Below, piece by piece: positions 34,182-41,987 of a stretch of 49,695 bases of DNA. The stretch is from the NCBI GenBank assembly GCA_003244255.1, contig QHCD01000085.1:1-49695 (forward strand), in the 5' to 3' direction. Each line of letters starts with the position of its first letter. The stretch's first letter is position 1. The position numbers and the translations under genes are program-made. The stretch is from Pseudonocardiales bacterium (GTDB lineage Bacteria > Actinomycetota > Actinomycetes > Mycobacteriales > QHCD01). Under the pieces are notes generated by a model. That model was not told where the DNA came from, ran no database searches, and saw nothing but the letters and a program-made list of their open reading frames with translations.

Positions 34182-34630
34182 TGGCCTGAGCCCGCACCGA
34201 CTCCGGCTGGTCGTCGGACTCCGGCGCGGCGTCGAACGGGCGAAACTTTCTGCCGTCCACATGCCGTCGACGGTGACGCCGCAGGCCAGCACCGGTGCCG
34301 CGCGCAGATTGCCGCCGTCGTCCACAGGAACTCCACCGTGAGCGCACACGGATACGGCCAGTTCCCCACAGCTTGTCGACGGCGCCGTCCACCGGGCGCA
34401 TTGAGCCCGGTGGGGCCGAGTCCCTAGGCTCGGTGCGGTCGCGATCAGGGCGCGGTGCAGTCTCGGTTCGGTTCGCAAGGGCGGACACGCCGCCAGCCGA
34501 TCTTGTCGGTACCGACCGGTATGACACGTATGTGGTTCGGGTGGTACAGGGGCAGGCGGCAACGCCGAGCGCCGGCGGGAATGCGGGTCGAAGGTTCCCG
34601 GCGGGGCAGCGGGCGCAGGGGGAGGCACGG
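34182..34630. other. 449-bp gap between rplI and dnaB
   Basis: No gene is supported here. The dnaB frame stays open upstream to 34295, but the extra residues are Arg/Pro/Gly-rich with no DnaB similarity. The stretch around 34500-34545 is slightly less GC-rich and may hold a promoter; no convincing -35/-10 pair was found. No repeat of the CTAG family is present. Confidence 0.5.
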
Positions 34631-36001
34631 GTGGCAGTCGTCGACGACCGGGGTGTCGCCACCCAGTCGCCGGAGTTCGACCGCCAGCCGCCGCAGGACA
34701 TCGGCGCCGAGCAGTCCGTGCTGGGCGGCATGCTGCTGTCGAAGGACGCGATCGCAGACGTCGTCGAGGTGCTGCGGGCCACGGACTTCTACCTCCCCAC
34801 ACACCGGATGATCTACGACGTCGTCCTCGACCTGTACGGCCGCGGCGAGCCGGCCGATCCGGTGACCGTCTCCGCCGACCTGCAGCGCCGGGGCGAGCTG
34901 CTGCGCATCGGTGGGTCGTCGTATCTGCACACGCTGATCTCGGCGGTGCCGACCGCCGCCAACGCCGGTTACTACGCGCAGATCGTCTCCGAGCGCGCGG
35001 TGCTGCGTCGGCTGGTCCAGGCCGGCACCCGGATCGTGCAGCTCGGCTATGGCGCGGCGTCGGGATCGGGTGACGTCGACGAGGTCGTCGACCGGGCCCA
35101 GGCAGCTGTCTACGAGGTCACCGAGGCGCGGACCAGCGAGGACTACGTCCGGCTGCAAACCCTGCTGCAGGGCACGATGGACGAGATCGACGCGATCGCG
35201 TCGCGGGGCGGCATCGCTGGCGGCGTCCCAACCGGGTATGCCGAGCTGGACGAGATCACCAACGGCCTGCATCCGGGCCAGATGGTGATCGTGGCGGGCC
35301 GCCCAGCCGCTGGCAAGTCGACCGTCGGGTTGGACATCGCGCGGTCGTGCTCGATCAAGCACGGCATGACGTCGGTGATCTTCTCACTCGAGATGAGCAA
35401 GTCTGAGATCACCATGCGGCTGCTCTCGGCCGAGGCGCGGGTGCCGTTGCGTAACATGCGCTCGGGCCACATGAGCGATGACGACTGGGCGCGGCTGGCC
35501 CGGCGGATGAGTGAGGTCGCCGACGCGCCGCTCTATATCGACGACTCGCCGAACCTGACCATGATGGAGGTCAGGGCCAAGGCACGCCGGTTGCGTCAGC
35601 GGCATGACCTGCGCCTCGTCGTCGTCGACTACCTGCAGCTGATGACGTCGGGGAAGCGGGTGGAGTCGCGGCAGCAGGAGGTCAGCGAGTTCTCCCGGTC
35701 GCTGAAGCTGCTGGCCAAGGAGCTCGACGTCCCGGTCGTCGCGTGCGCCCAGCTCAACCGTGGTCCGGAGCAGCGCACCGACAAGAAGCCCTTGCTGGCC
35801 GACCTGCGCGAATCGGGCAGCCTCGAGCAGGACGCCGACATCGTGGTGCTGCTGCACCGCGAGGACATGTACGAGCGGGAGTCTCCCCGCACCGGCGAGG
35901 CCGACCTGATCCTGGCCAAGCACCGCAACGGCCCCACCGGCACCGTCACGGTCGCCTTCCAGGGCCACTACAGCCGCTTCGTCGACATGCAACCCGCCTG
36001 A
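34631..36001 (+). CDS. dnaB: Replicative DNA helicase DnaB
   Basis: 456 residues from the GTG at 34631, with GGGGGAGG nearby. The N-terminal domain starts PPQDIGAEQSVLGGMLLSKDAIADVVEVL (about 18-46), followed by a linker and the RecA-like domain. Motifs: Walker A GRPAAGKST near residue 225, H1a SLEMSK near 255, Walker B LVVVDYLQLM near 335, and the end DLRESGSLEQDADIVVLLHREDMY. The RecA domain is continuous, so there is no intein, unlike in some mycobacteria. It unwinds DNA at the replication fork as a hexamer. Last recognised gene of the S6 operon; accessory genes begin after it. Confidence 0.96.
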   Translation: MAVVDDRGVATQSPEFDRQPPQDIGAEQSVLGGMLLSKDAIADVVEVLRATDFYLPTHRMIYDVVLDLYGRGEPADPVTVSADLQRRGELLRIGGSSYLHTLISAVPTAANAGYYAQIVSERAVLRRLVQAGTRIVQLGYGAASGSGDVDEVVDRAQAAVYEVTEARTSEDYVRLQTLLQGTMDEIDAIASRGGIAGGVPTGYAELDEITNGLHPGQMVIVAGRPAAGKSTVGLDIARSCSIKHGMTSVIFSLEMSKSEITMRLLSAEARVPLRNMRSGHMSDDDWARLARRMSEVADAPLYIDDSPNLTMMEVRAKARRLRQRHDLRLVVVDYLQLMTSGKRVESRQQEVSEFSRSLKLLAKELDVPVVACAQLNRGPEQRTDKKPLLADLRESGSLEQDADIVVLLHREDMYERESPRTGEADLILAKHRNGPTGTVTVAFQGHYSRFVDMQPA

Positions 36002-36029
36002 TTGCCGCGCCGGAGCCAATTTGAGAATG

Positions 36030-36042
36030 ACGAACAGTTCGT
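36030..36042. promoter_or_regulatory. Dyad ACGAA-CAG-TTCGT after dnaB
   Basis: Five-base arms around CAG lie in a slightly AT-richer stretch 28 bp after the dnaB stop. It could be an operator or part of a weak hairpin. The GAAC/GTTC half-sites are too close together for the usual actinobacterial LexA box. The rest of the 36002-36266 gap shows no gene. Confidence 0.3.
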
Positions 36043-36266
36043 GAGAACACTTGAGAATTCGGCCCGATCGATGTGGCGTTCTTGATAACGATCATGGCCA
36101 CGGTGGCCGCCACGGATCGTCGAACAGTCTTGCGCCGGCGCTGATGCCTTGTACGACACCGTTGCCGGGTTCTGGCAGCGCACGGCACCGTCAAGAAACG
36201 GATACGCGAAATGGGGGTCCGGCGGGTGCCGGGCGCGACAAGATCGACAGTGCCTCGAGTGTCTGG

Positions 36267-36623
36267 TCAGACCCAGCGGACTCGGCCGCCGCGCAGCCAG
36301 AAGTGGCACCGGCGCTCGGCCCGCACGTCCACCGAGGGCGCCAGCGACGGCAGGCCACCCCGGCCCGCGCTCAGCCGCCACCGGGCCTGGTCCGGATGGG
36401 CGAGGTTGAGTTCGATCACGTGCCCCCGCCCGCAGGGGCAGGCCAGCACCGCCCACTTGCCCGGCTCGCCCAGCTGGTAGGCGCGGCGCGGATTCAACGT
36501 CGCGGGAAGGTCGCCGCGACCGCCGAGCCGCACGACCTGCGTCAGGCGGGCCCGCGGTTGCCGGCGCAGCCGCCGGGACCAGTTGAGGCCGGCGAATGCG
36601 ATCAAGGGGAGGGGATTGTTCAC
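36267..36623 (-). CDS. DUF6527-like small zinc-ribbon-type protein of the Ubl operon
   Basis: 118 residues from the GTG at 36623, which overlaps the E1 stop (GTGA) and sets the start. The core is GKWAVLACPCGRGHVIELNL, then RWRLSAGRGGLPSLAPSVDV and the C-terminal signature RRCHFWLRGGRVRWV. The CPC pair, the later Cys-His and the FWxRxGxVxW ending match the DUF6527 family, which I know as a frequent neighbour of bacterial E1/E2/Ubl genes. The cysteines suggest metal binding. Its biochemical role is unknown; an adaptor or target-recognition role is speculation. It is the last gene of the leftward four-gene operon. Confidence 0.78.
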   Translation of the reverse strand: MNNPLPLIAFAGLNWSRRLRRQPRARLTQVVRLGGRGDLPATLNPRRAYQLGEPGKWAVLACPCGRGHVIELNLAHPDQARWRLSAGRGGLPSLAPSVDVRAERRCHFWLRGGRVRWV

Positions 36624-38199
36624 GACCGCTCCCCGAACGGCGGGGTGGGCCACATCAGGTCCAGATACGGGTCACGCTGACCTCGCGCGAGGTAGGCCGG
36701 GTCGCTGCAGAAACAGCCCGGCCGCTGCGAGATGCGGTTGCGGCGCAGGTCGCCGACGTGCGGTCGAAGCAGCATCTCGGTGGCCTCGGTCGAGCCGATG
36801 CCGCTCAGTCGCAGGAGAAACTCGGTGGCCGCCATCGCCGCGGCCAGGGTGGTGAGGGTGGCCACGGCCGGCTGGGGTGTCGCCGCCGCCGCCACGTAGC
36901 CTTCGCCGGCGAGCGCCTTGCGCGCGTCTGGGTCGAGGTTCTCGGCGTAGGCGAGGGCGGCGTCGAGTCGGCCGCGGCACAGCAGGCACGCGGTGCCCGG
37001 TCCGACCCAGGTGACCCGCTCGTCGATCTCGACGTGGGCACCCGCGATCTCGTCTGCGGATTCGCAGACGGAGACGAGTACGGCGAGGTCTACGACGACG
37101 GCCAAGTGTGCGTAGGCGTAGCGATTGAGGATAGCCGGGCTCCGTGACCGTCGACGCAGCTGAACACGACGTCAGCGTGCTGGATGGCGTGGAGCGCCTG
37201 TGGGTCGTGCAGCGGTGCCTTGACTTCGCTGATCCGGGTGCCGAGTCCGATGTCGCGCAGGTGCTGTCCAAGGACCTCGACCTTGGGCCTGCCCACGTCG
37301 GCGACCCGCATGCCGTGTCCACGGGTCGGGGTCGGGCCGGTGACGACGTCGTCGTCGACCAGGCACAGGCCTCCGACACCGATGCGCGCGAGCTGGACGG
37401 CGACGGCCGAGCCGGTGCCACCGGCACCGATGACCGCGGCGTTGACCGCGTGCAGGGTGCGCTGGCCGTCGGTGCCGAGCATGCGGACCTGCCGGTCGAA
37501 GACGTCGACATCGCTCGCGCTGTCAAGCGCTTCGCAGCCGACACTGTCGGCGTCAACTGCCGGTGCGTCGGGTTCGGGGGGCAGCAGCAGCCGCATAGCG
37601 CTGCCGGCGACCCGGATGGCGTCGACGGTGACGAAGGTCGAGGCCGGCGCGCCGGCACTCGCACCGACGTCAGCAACAGCACCAGTGCCGAACACGCACA
37701 GGCGGGCCACGGCCGCCGGGGCGGTGCTGCGACCAGCCACGACGACCGAGGCGTAGGCGGCTGCGCCGAAGCTGCGGGCGGCGGCGGCGAGTGCAGCGTC
37801 AACGTCGTCGTCGTAGGCGGAGAACGCGGCGTGCCCGCCCGGGTGCGTGTGCACGAAGACGGGGACGCCGCCGCCGCTGACGTCGGCGCGAAACGCCGGC
37901 ACCCACCCGGTGGAGGCGATGGATAGGCCGAGCGCGGTGCGCTGGAAGTAGGCCTCCTCCGGCACCCACGTGAGCGTGCGCGTCGACAGCGTCACCGTCA
38001 CCCGGCCTGCGCTGGCTTGTCCGGCACCGGCCGGCCACTGACTGGCTCGTCCAGCACTGGCCCCGGTGGCGCCAGCGTGGAACGTGGCGGGGTCGCCGGT
38101 GAGCGTGGCCGCCAGCACCGCGGCCGTCTCGTCGCCGGCGTCGAGGGATGCGGCGAGCGGATCGAACTGGTCCTCGGTGAGCGCGAGGCGGGTCACCAT
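36620..38199 (-). pseudogene. JAB peptidase-E1 (ThiF) fusion of the ubiquitin-like pathway, frameshifted
   Basis: From the ATG at 38199 (sharing one base with the E2 stop) the first frame encodes about 357 conserved residues. The JAB/JAMM metalloprotease has Glu24, HTHP (His117, His119), Ser127 and Asp130. The E1/ThiF adenylation domain has VIGAGGTGSAVAVQLARIGVG (GAGGTG 259-264), LVDDD (282-285), RPKVEV and FSCVDGHGARL. Near 37115-37130 homology passes to the -1 frame (LNRYAYAHLAVVVDLAV) and runs to 36620, with TACLLCRGRLD and RPGCFCSD, a probable CxxC/CxC zinc site, and TPQPAVATLTTLAAAMAATEFL. Without the shift the first frame stops at 37090. The reconstructed length is about 525 residues, as expected for JAB-E1 fusions. 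It is either a true null, a sequencing error or recoding; no obvious slippery heptamer was seen. Confidence 0.85.
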
Positions 38200-38597
38200 C
38201 AGTGCCCTCCGGCCTGCCGCAGGCAGCGCCGCACGTAGGCCAGGTAGGTCTCGAGGTTGTCGACTCCGGGTCGCCACTGCCCCGCGATGTGGCGGCTCCA
38301 CCGCTGCCAGGTGCGGGCCTGGACGGTTTCGTTGAGCTCGGTGCCGAGTATCGGGCTGCCGGCAGCGGCGCTTATGTGCGGCGCGGCCCAGAACATGTCA
38401 GGTGTGGCGTCGGGAAACCCGAACGGCAGACGGACCAGCAGGTCGACGTTGGCTGGGTTCAGGCCGGGGGCGGTGGCGAACCCGGCGATCACCAGGTCCG
38501 CGAAGCCTCCGTCGACGGTGACGGTGTAGGTCAGCCCGGACTCATCGAGGAACTGCTTGTCCTGTTCGCGCAGTATCGAGGTCACTCCAGCGGTCAC
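38199..38597 (-). CDS. Prokaryotic E2-like protein (Prok-E2 family E type)
   Basis: 132 residues from the GTG at 38597, overlapping the modifier stop (GTGA). The E2/UBC-like fold is suggested by the strand-rich start, then VDLLVRLPFGFPDATPDMFWAAPHI (the PFxYPxxxPD(M)F element) and WQRWSRHIAGQWRPGVDNLETYLAYVRRCL. The only cysteine is Cys125 near the C-terminus. No cysteine follows the PDMFW element where classical E2 enzymes have it, so thioester chemistry at the usual site is unlikely. The SRH/W-x-PG-x-D block is typical of family E proteins in operons with multiubiquitin and JAB-E1. It probably bridges modifier and E1. Confidence 0.82.
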   Translation of the reverse strand: MTAGVTSILREQDKQFLDESGLTYTVTVDGGFADLVIAGFATAPGLNPANVDLLVRLPFGFPDATPDMFWAAPHISAAAGSPILGTELNETVQARTWQRWSRHIAGQWRPGVDNLETYLAYVRRCLRQAGGH

Positions 38598-38899
38598 GGC
38601 CGCCCCTCCCGGGCGACTCGGTGGTCGTGCCGCACAGTGCCGGGGTTGATGACCCGCGGCACGGTGAAGAAGCGCATCTTGGGCTCGAGCTCCACGACCT
38701 GGTTGTCCTGGATGAGCTCGTCGAGCTTGTCGACGATGTCAAGCCACAGATCGCGGTCTGCGCCCACGGGAGGCTTGGCGAGCTCCCGCACCTGCGCGCC
38801 GGTCAGCTCGTGGCTGTGCGCCTCGTATTTCGTGCCGTCGATGAAGATCGGCACCTTCTCGGGCTTGTGTGCCTTGGTGGTCTGGGACTCGGTCGCCAT
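38594..38899 (-). CDS. Multiubiquitin-domain (ubiquitin-like) modifier protein
   Basis: 101 residues from the ATG at 38899, with GGAGG nearby. One beta-grasp unit spans about residues 15-85: VPIFIDGTKYEAHSHELTGAQVRELAKPP, then LDELIQDNQVVELEPKMRFFTVPRVINPG. The IDGxxY..TGAQ.R.LA and FFTxPRxINPG patterns match the multiubiquitin domain of bacterial Ubl operons. It has a single copy rather than a tandem array. The protein ends ...VAREGRP, not Gly-Gly, so either the C-terminal tail is trimmed (perhaps by the JAB domain) or conjugation differs from the ubiquitin paradigm. First gene of the operon, transcribed from an AT-rich divergent intergenic region. Confidence 0.85.
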   Translation of the reverse strand: MATESQTTKAHKPEKVPIFIDGTKYEAHSHELTGAQVRELAKPPVGADRDLWLDIVDKLDELIQDNQVVELEPKMRFFTVPRVINPGTVRHDHRVAREGRP

Positions 38900-39049
38900 G
38901 CGCTTCCTCCTTGCTCGAACTGGGTACTGCCTTGTGCCATAGAGCATACACAACAACATAAAGCTTGCTATATTGCGGTATCAACGACATGATTCAGGCT
39001 TACAGCGCGCGCGTCGATCGCGCACTGACCATTGAGAGGGGAGTTGTCC
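38900..39049. promoter_or_regulatory. AT-rich divergent promoter region between Ubl operon and toxin-antitoxin genes
   Basis: About 38935-38995 is the most AT-rich stretch of the area. TATATT (38969-38974) could serve the rightward antitoxin gene, and TATGCT read on the other strand (38943-38948) could serve the leftward multiubiquitin gene. RHH antitoxins usually bind such DNA, so both units may respond to antitoxin level. No experimentally defined site is claimed. Confidence 0.4.
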
Positions 39050-39265
39050 GTGAGCAAAACCCGCGTAACGACCATCCGTCAGCCCGCAGGTCAGGCCGAG
39101 GAACTGGAGTTCGTTGCCCGAGTCGACGGCATCGCCGCGTCGGAGTTGATCCGCGAGGCGATTGCAGCCCACCTCGACAAGCGCCGCTCCGATCCCGACT
39201 TCCAGGCGCGCCTGCGTGAGCGGATTGCCGCTGACCAGCAGATCCTCAAGCGGCTCGCCGAGTAG
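39050..39265 (+). CDS. Ribbon-helix-helix (CopG/Arc-type) antitoxin
   Basis: 71 residues from the GTG at 39050, preceded by GAGGGGAG at good spacing. The RHH fold is seen as a short N-terminal strand (KTRVTTIRQPAG), helix EELEFVARVDG and helix IAASELIREAIAAHLDKRRSD. The C-terminal helix FQARLRERIAADQQILKRLAE probably wraps the toxin. It is upstream of a Doc/Fic toxin gene, 76 bp away and co-oriented, so it is the predicted antitoxin and autorepressor. Phd is the usual partner of Doc; an RHH partner is a less common but known swap. Confidence 0.85.
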   Translation: MSKTRVTTIRQPAGQAEELEFVARVDGIAASELIREAIAAHLDKRRSDPDFQARLRERIAADQQILKRLAE

Positions 39266-39341
39266 CAGCCACTACCCGACCGCACGCACCGACACCGCAT
39301 CCGCGAACGCAGCACCCACCGACGCACCGGAGAGGACGACG

Positions 39342-39755
39342 ATGATCCACTACCTGGGCCTGCCCGACTTCCTGATCATCGCCGAGGCGGTCCTCGAGGT
39401 CCCGGCAGAAGACCTGTACCGGACCTGCGACATTGGTGCCGCGGAGTCGGCTCTGAACGCTCCCGCCGCCGGGTTCGGCACGTTCGAGGCGTACCCGACG
39501 ATGGCCCAGAAGGCCGCCGTGCTCACTTTCCGTCTGTGCCGCAACCACCCGCTGGTCGACGGCAACAAGCGCGTGTCCTACCTGGCGCTGCACGAGTTCG
39601 TGGCCCGCAACGACTGCCCGTGGACGCCGCCGCCGGGCGACGACCCCGCCGGCGACGAAACGGTCAAGATCATGTGGGACCTGGCTGCCGGGCACCTGAC
39701 CGAGCAGCAGTTGACCATCTGGGTCGCGCAGCGGATCGGCGCGACCGATGACTGA
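39342..39755 (+). CDS. Doc-type Fic-domain toxin
   Basis: 137 residues from the ATG at 39342, with AGAGGA upstream. The start MIHYLGLPDFLIIAEAVL is typical of death-on-curing proteins. The Fic motif is HPLVDGNKR (residues 69-77): the catalytic His, Asp and the NKR anion hole are kept, and the canonical Phe is Leu. FRLCRNHP precedes it and YLALHEFVARN follows. Doc proteins inactivate translation elongation factor EF-Tu by phosphorylation; other Fic proteins transfer AMP. Which applies here is not provable from sequence. Its last 8 bp overlap the start of the next gene, suggesting a three-gene unit. Confidence 0.88.
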   Translation: MIHYLGLPDFLIIAEAVLEVPAEDLYRTCDIGAAESALNAPAAGFGTFEAYPTMAQKAAVLTFRLCRNHPLVDGNKRVSYLALHEFVARNDCPWTPPPGDDPAGDETVKIMWDLAAGHLTEQQLTIWVAQRIGATDD

Positions 39756-40734
39756 TCCCGAACCCACCGATCCGTCGCCCGGACCGGCCTCCGCGCCGGT
39801 AAGCGACGGAGCACCATTCGACGTCAGTGCGGTCGGCGACCGACCCGTGCCACGGCTGTACCTCGCCAGTCCGCTCACCGGCCTGAGCGAGTCGCGCCGC
39901 AGGGAGCTGAGCCTCCGCATCCGGGTCGTCAAGAGCGCCGTCGTCGACGTGACGATGACCGAACGCCCGGACGAGGAGCAGTGGCCGGTCTCGGTGTATG
40001 CGCCCTGGGAACACACGTCACCTTGGGGCGCCGCCGGGCTGTCGCCGCAAACCATCTACGACCACAACCTGGATCATCTGCTCGACTGTGACGGCCTCGT
40101 CATCGTCACCGACGGCACGTGCAGCGCCGGCATCGGCCAGGAGATCGAGTGGGCCGTGCGCTCGGGCATCCCGATCCTCTACCTTTCCGACACCGAGGCC
40201 AGCAGACAGATCCGCGGCACCCCGCACTCGATCGCCGAACGGACTTGGACCGACGCGGAGACCATGGCTGCTCACGTGCGCAACTGGCTGTCGGTCGAAC
40301 GCGCGCAACTGCAGAACGGACCGCGTCGACGCGTCGACCGCGACCTGGCATACGTGAAGGTGACCGCCCAGCTCGAGGTTGCGTGGAAGTCCGCCGCCAA
40401 CCCCACCGCGATCGCCGCCCAGCTCGGCCTGCACCCGGATGCGGTGTGGAGCCTGATCAAGTCCCCAGCGCGGGTCGCGCTGACGCCGTGGTGGACGGTC
40501 TGCGAGCTCGCCGCCGAGCTCGGGGTTTCCCTAGAGGCGCGCCGTGCCCTGACCTTCTTGGAAAGCCGCGCCTGGACGAAGGCCGCGGAGGACGGGTCCT
40601 GGACGTCGAAGGCGGCCGAGCGCAGCCGGGCCCACGCGGTGGGCTATCAGGCCGCCGACTTGGAGCTTCCCGCCACCTGGGCAGCGTTGTACCGGCAGCT
40701 CGCCGGCGACGACGGCGGGCCGCCTGCGTCGTAG
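39748..40734 (+). CDS. Nucleoside 2-deoxyribosyltransferase-like/HTH two-domain protein
   Basis: 328 residues from the ATG at 39748, overlapping the toxin stop by 8 bp. Residues 33-165 look like the Rossmann-type nucleoside 2-deoxyribosyltransferase fold: PRLYLASPLTGL, VYAPWEHTSPW, IYDHNLDHLLDCDGLVIVTDGTCSAGIGQEIEWAVRSGIPILYLS. The SAGxGxExxxA block corresponds to the catalytic-Glu region. The C-terminal part (about 205-300) has two helix-turn-helix-like segments, NPTAIAAQLGLHPDAVWSLIKSPARVAL and WTVCELAAELGVSLEARRALTF. NDT-fold domains are known in NAD- or nucleotide-cleaving immune effectors and in nucleotide salvage. Coupling to a Doc toxin suggests a regulatory or defence role; this is inference. 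Confidence 0.7.
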   Translation: MTDPEPTDPSPGPASAPVSDGAPFDVSAVGDRPVPRLYLASPLTGLSESRRRELSLRIRVVKSAVVDVTMTERPDEEQWPVSVYAPWEHTSPWGAAGLSPQTIYDHNLDHLLDCDGLVIVTDGTCSAGIGQEIEWAVRSGIPILYLSDTEASRQIRGTPHSIAERTWTDAETMAAHVRNWLSVERAQLQNGPRRRVDRDLAYVKVTAQLEVAWKSAANPTAIAAQLGLHPDAVWSLIKSPARVALTPWWTVCELAAELGVSLEARRALTFLESRAWTKAAEDGSWTSKAAERSRAHAVGYQAADLELPATWAALYRQLAGDDGGPPAS

Positions 40735-40888
40735 GGACGACGCGCGGCCACGGTGCCGGGCTCGTAGCAGCCTTTCCAAGCGCACCAGCCCTCGGGGCCG
40801 CAGGGCGAGCACCAAGTCCTCTGGGGCCCACTCGACGGTGCAAGCCAGCTGGGCGACCGCTGGCGACGCGTCGTTCGGACTCGCCCGG

Positions 40889-41170
40889 CTATGTCCGCGT
40901 CTGGAAGCGAAGTAGGTGCCACCGGACCAGGTCTAGATCCGTGGCGGCGGAGTCGGCAGCCTCTGCGTCGTGCAACATCGCGACCAGCTCGCGCTCGCGC
41001 GCCTCGAGCTGCCGCTGGATGTTGTAGAAGTTCGCGCGACAGTTCGGTCCGCAGAACAGCGCCGGACGGCCGCCTTGGGATGATCGATAGTCGACCAGCT
41101 TGCTGCATGATGGGTACAGGCACGTCGCGCGACGGCTCAGCGCGGCATTCCTGCCAGGCCGGTAGCGCAA
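40889..41170 (-). CDS. Small zinc-finger-like protein of unknown function
   Basis: 93 residues. The only recognisable feature is a CxxxxC...CxxxC pattern, CLYPSCSKLV then FCGPNCRANFYN. It resembles 'C..C..C..CR' tails of small actinobacterial DNA-associated proteins, followed by a charged helix (RQLEARERELVAMLHDAEAADSA). It is isolated in a lower-quality coding stretch between the toxin cluster and a toxin remnant. The 154 bp between it and 40734 hold nothing convincing. It could be a chance frame, but the Cys spacing argues for a real gene. Confidence 0.5.
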   Translation of the reverse strand: MRYRPGRNAALSRRATCLYPSCSKLVDYRSSQGGRPALFCGPNCRANFYNIQRQLEARERELVAMLHDAEAADSAATDLDLVRWHLLRFQTRT

Positions 41171-41580
41171 GGGGGCCGGTGCCTGCTTGGGTCTCGCATT
41201 CCCTTATGTATAGCCGATTACGACACCTCGGTTGACAAACTTTACGATTCGACGACTCCTGACGGCCACTTCGCTCACGCCTACCGTCTCCGCGAAGCAG
41301 TAGACCGAGGATTTTATCCTGCTATCAACGTTGAGTTGAGGTGTTGGCTCCTCCGGCAGGCAATCGACGAGCTTTACGGTCGCGGTGCCTGAAACTCTTG
41401 CGCTGGGGGATCTGGCCGCATTACGGTTTACAGGCGGGAAGAGTTCCGAGCCGGACGCCAAGCGATCCCCCGACTTGCCGGCATAGCGAAGGCGCCACCG
41501 TTGCAGCGGCAGCGCCTTCTAGGGGGGAGCCCTTCCGTCAGCACTGGCCGCACCGAAGGGAAGAGTCCACATGGCTCGCA
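41171..41580. other. Gene-poor stretch with a hairpin
   Basis: About 400 bp of lower GC content than its surroundings without a supported gene. At 41488-41495 GAAGGCGC pairs with GCGCCTTC at 41512-41519, loop 16 bases, followed by TAGGGGGG. This may be a terminator relic or the edge of a mobile segment. Codon quality in all frames is poor. Confidence 0.5.
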
Positions 41581-41892
41581 CAATACCGATCGCCCCTGCG
41601 ACGACGCCTGATCGACAGCGAGGTGCCGAATGTGCTGCGGCGCCTCGTCGCGCACGGGCACCTGACCGAGCCACAAGGCGCGATCGCGCTCGCCGGCTTC
41701 ATCGACCTGGAGCTGACTCGCTTCCCCGCAGCCGGCCTGCGACCGAGGATGTGGGAATTGCGGCACAACCTCACCGGATACGACGCGACCTACGTCGCGT
41801 TGGCCGAGCAGCTGCAGGTGACAAGCCTGCTGACCACTGATGCCAGACTGGCGCAGGCTCCGGGAATCGCGTGTGCCGTCGAGGTGCTCTGA
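41581..41892 (+). pseudogene. C-terminal remnant of a PIN-domain (VapC-type) toxin
   Basis: In one frame the DNA encodes LRRRLIDSEVPNVLRRLVAHG, then ALAGFIDLELTRFPAAGLRPRMWELRHNLTGYDATYVALAEQLQVTSLLTTDARLAQAPGIACAVEVL with a stop. This is the last two thirds of a VapC PIN domain, including RMWELRHNLTGYDATYVALAE and TTDARLA, which hold the later acidic residues. The N-terminal strand with the first catalytic Asp (usually DAS) is not readable upstream in any frame, and no antitoxin gene precedes it. The toxin is therefore truncated and presumably inactive. It marks old toxin-antitoxin turnover in this island. Confidence 0.72.
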
Positions 41893-41987
41893 GCGCGGGG
41901 AGCGTCGTCCTGCCACATCGCAACGGGCGAAGGGAAGCAGCATCTCCGGCCAGCTCAGTCACGCCGTACCCGGGCTTGGCCGCCCAA

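Noticed and set aside
34631..36001. Intein in DnaB
   Set aside because: The RecA-like domain reads continuously from Walker A to the C-terminal motifs, with no intein splice-site residues or insertion.
36030..36042. Possible LexA (SOS) box after dnaB
   Set aside because: The GAAC and GTTC half-sites overlap the centre with only one base between them, while actinobacterial LexA boxes need four.
36620..37105. Separate small protein downstream of the JAB-E1 gene
   Set aside because: Its sequence is the missing second half of the E1 domain in another frame, so it is treated as part of a frameshifted gene.
41204..41461. 85-codon leftward ORF
   Set aside because: No conserved motif, no ribosome-binding site and poor codon quality; it lies in the gene-poor stretch beside the PIN remnant.
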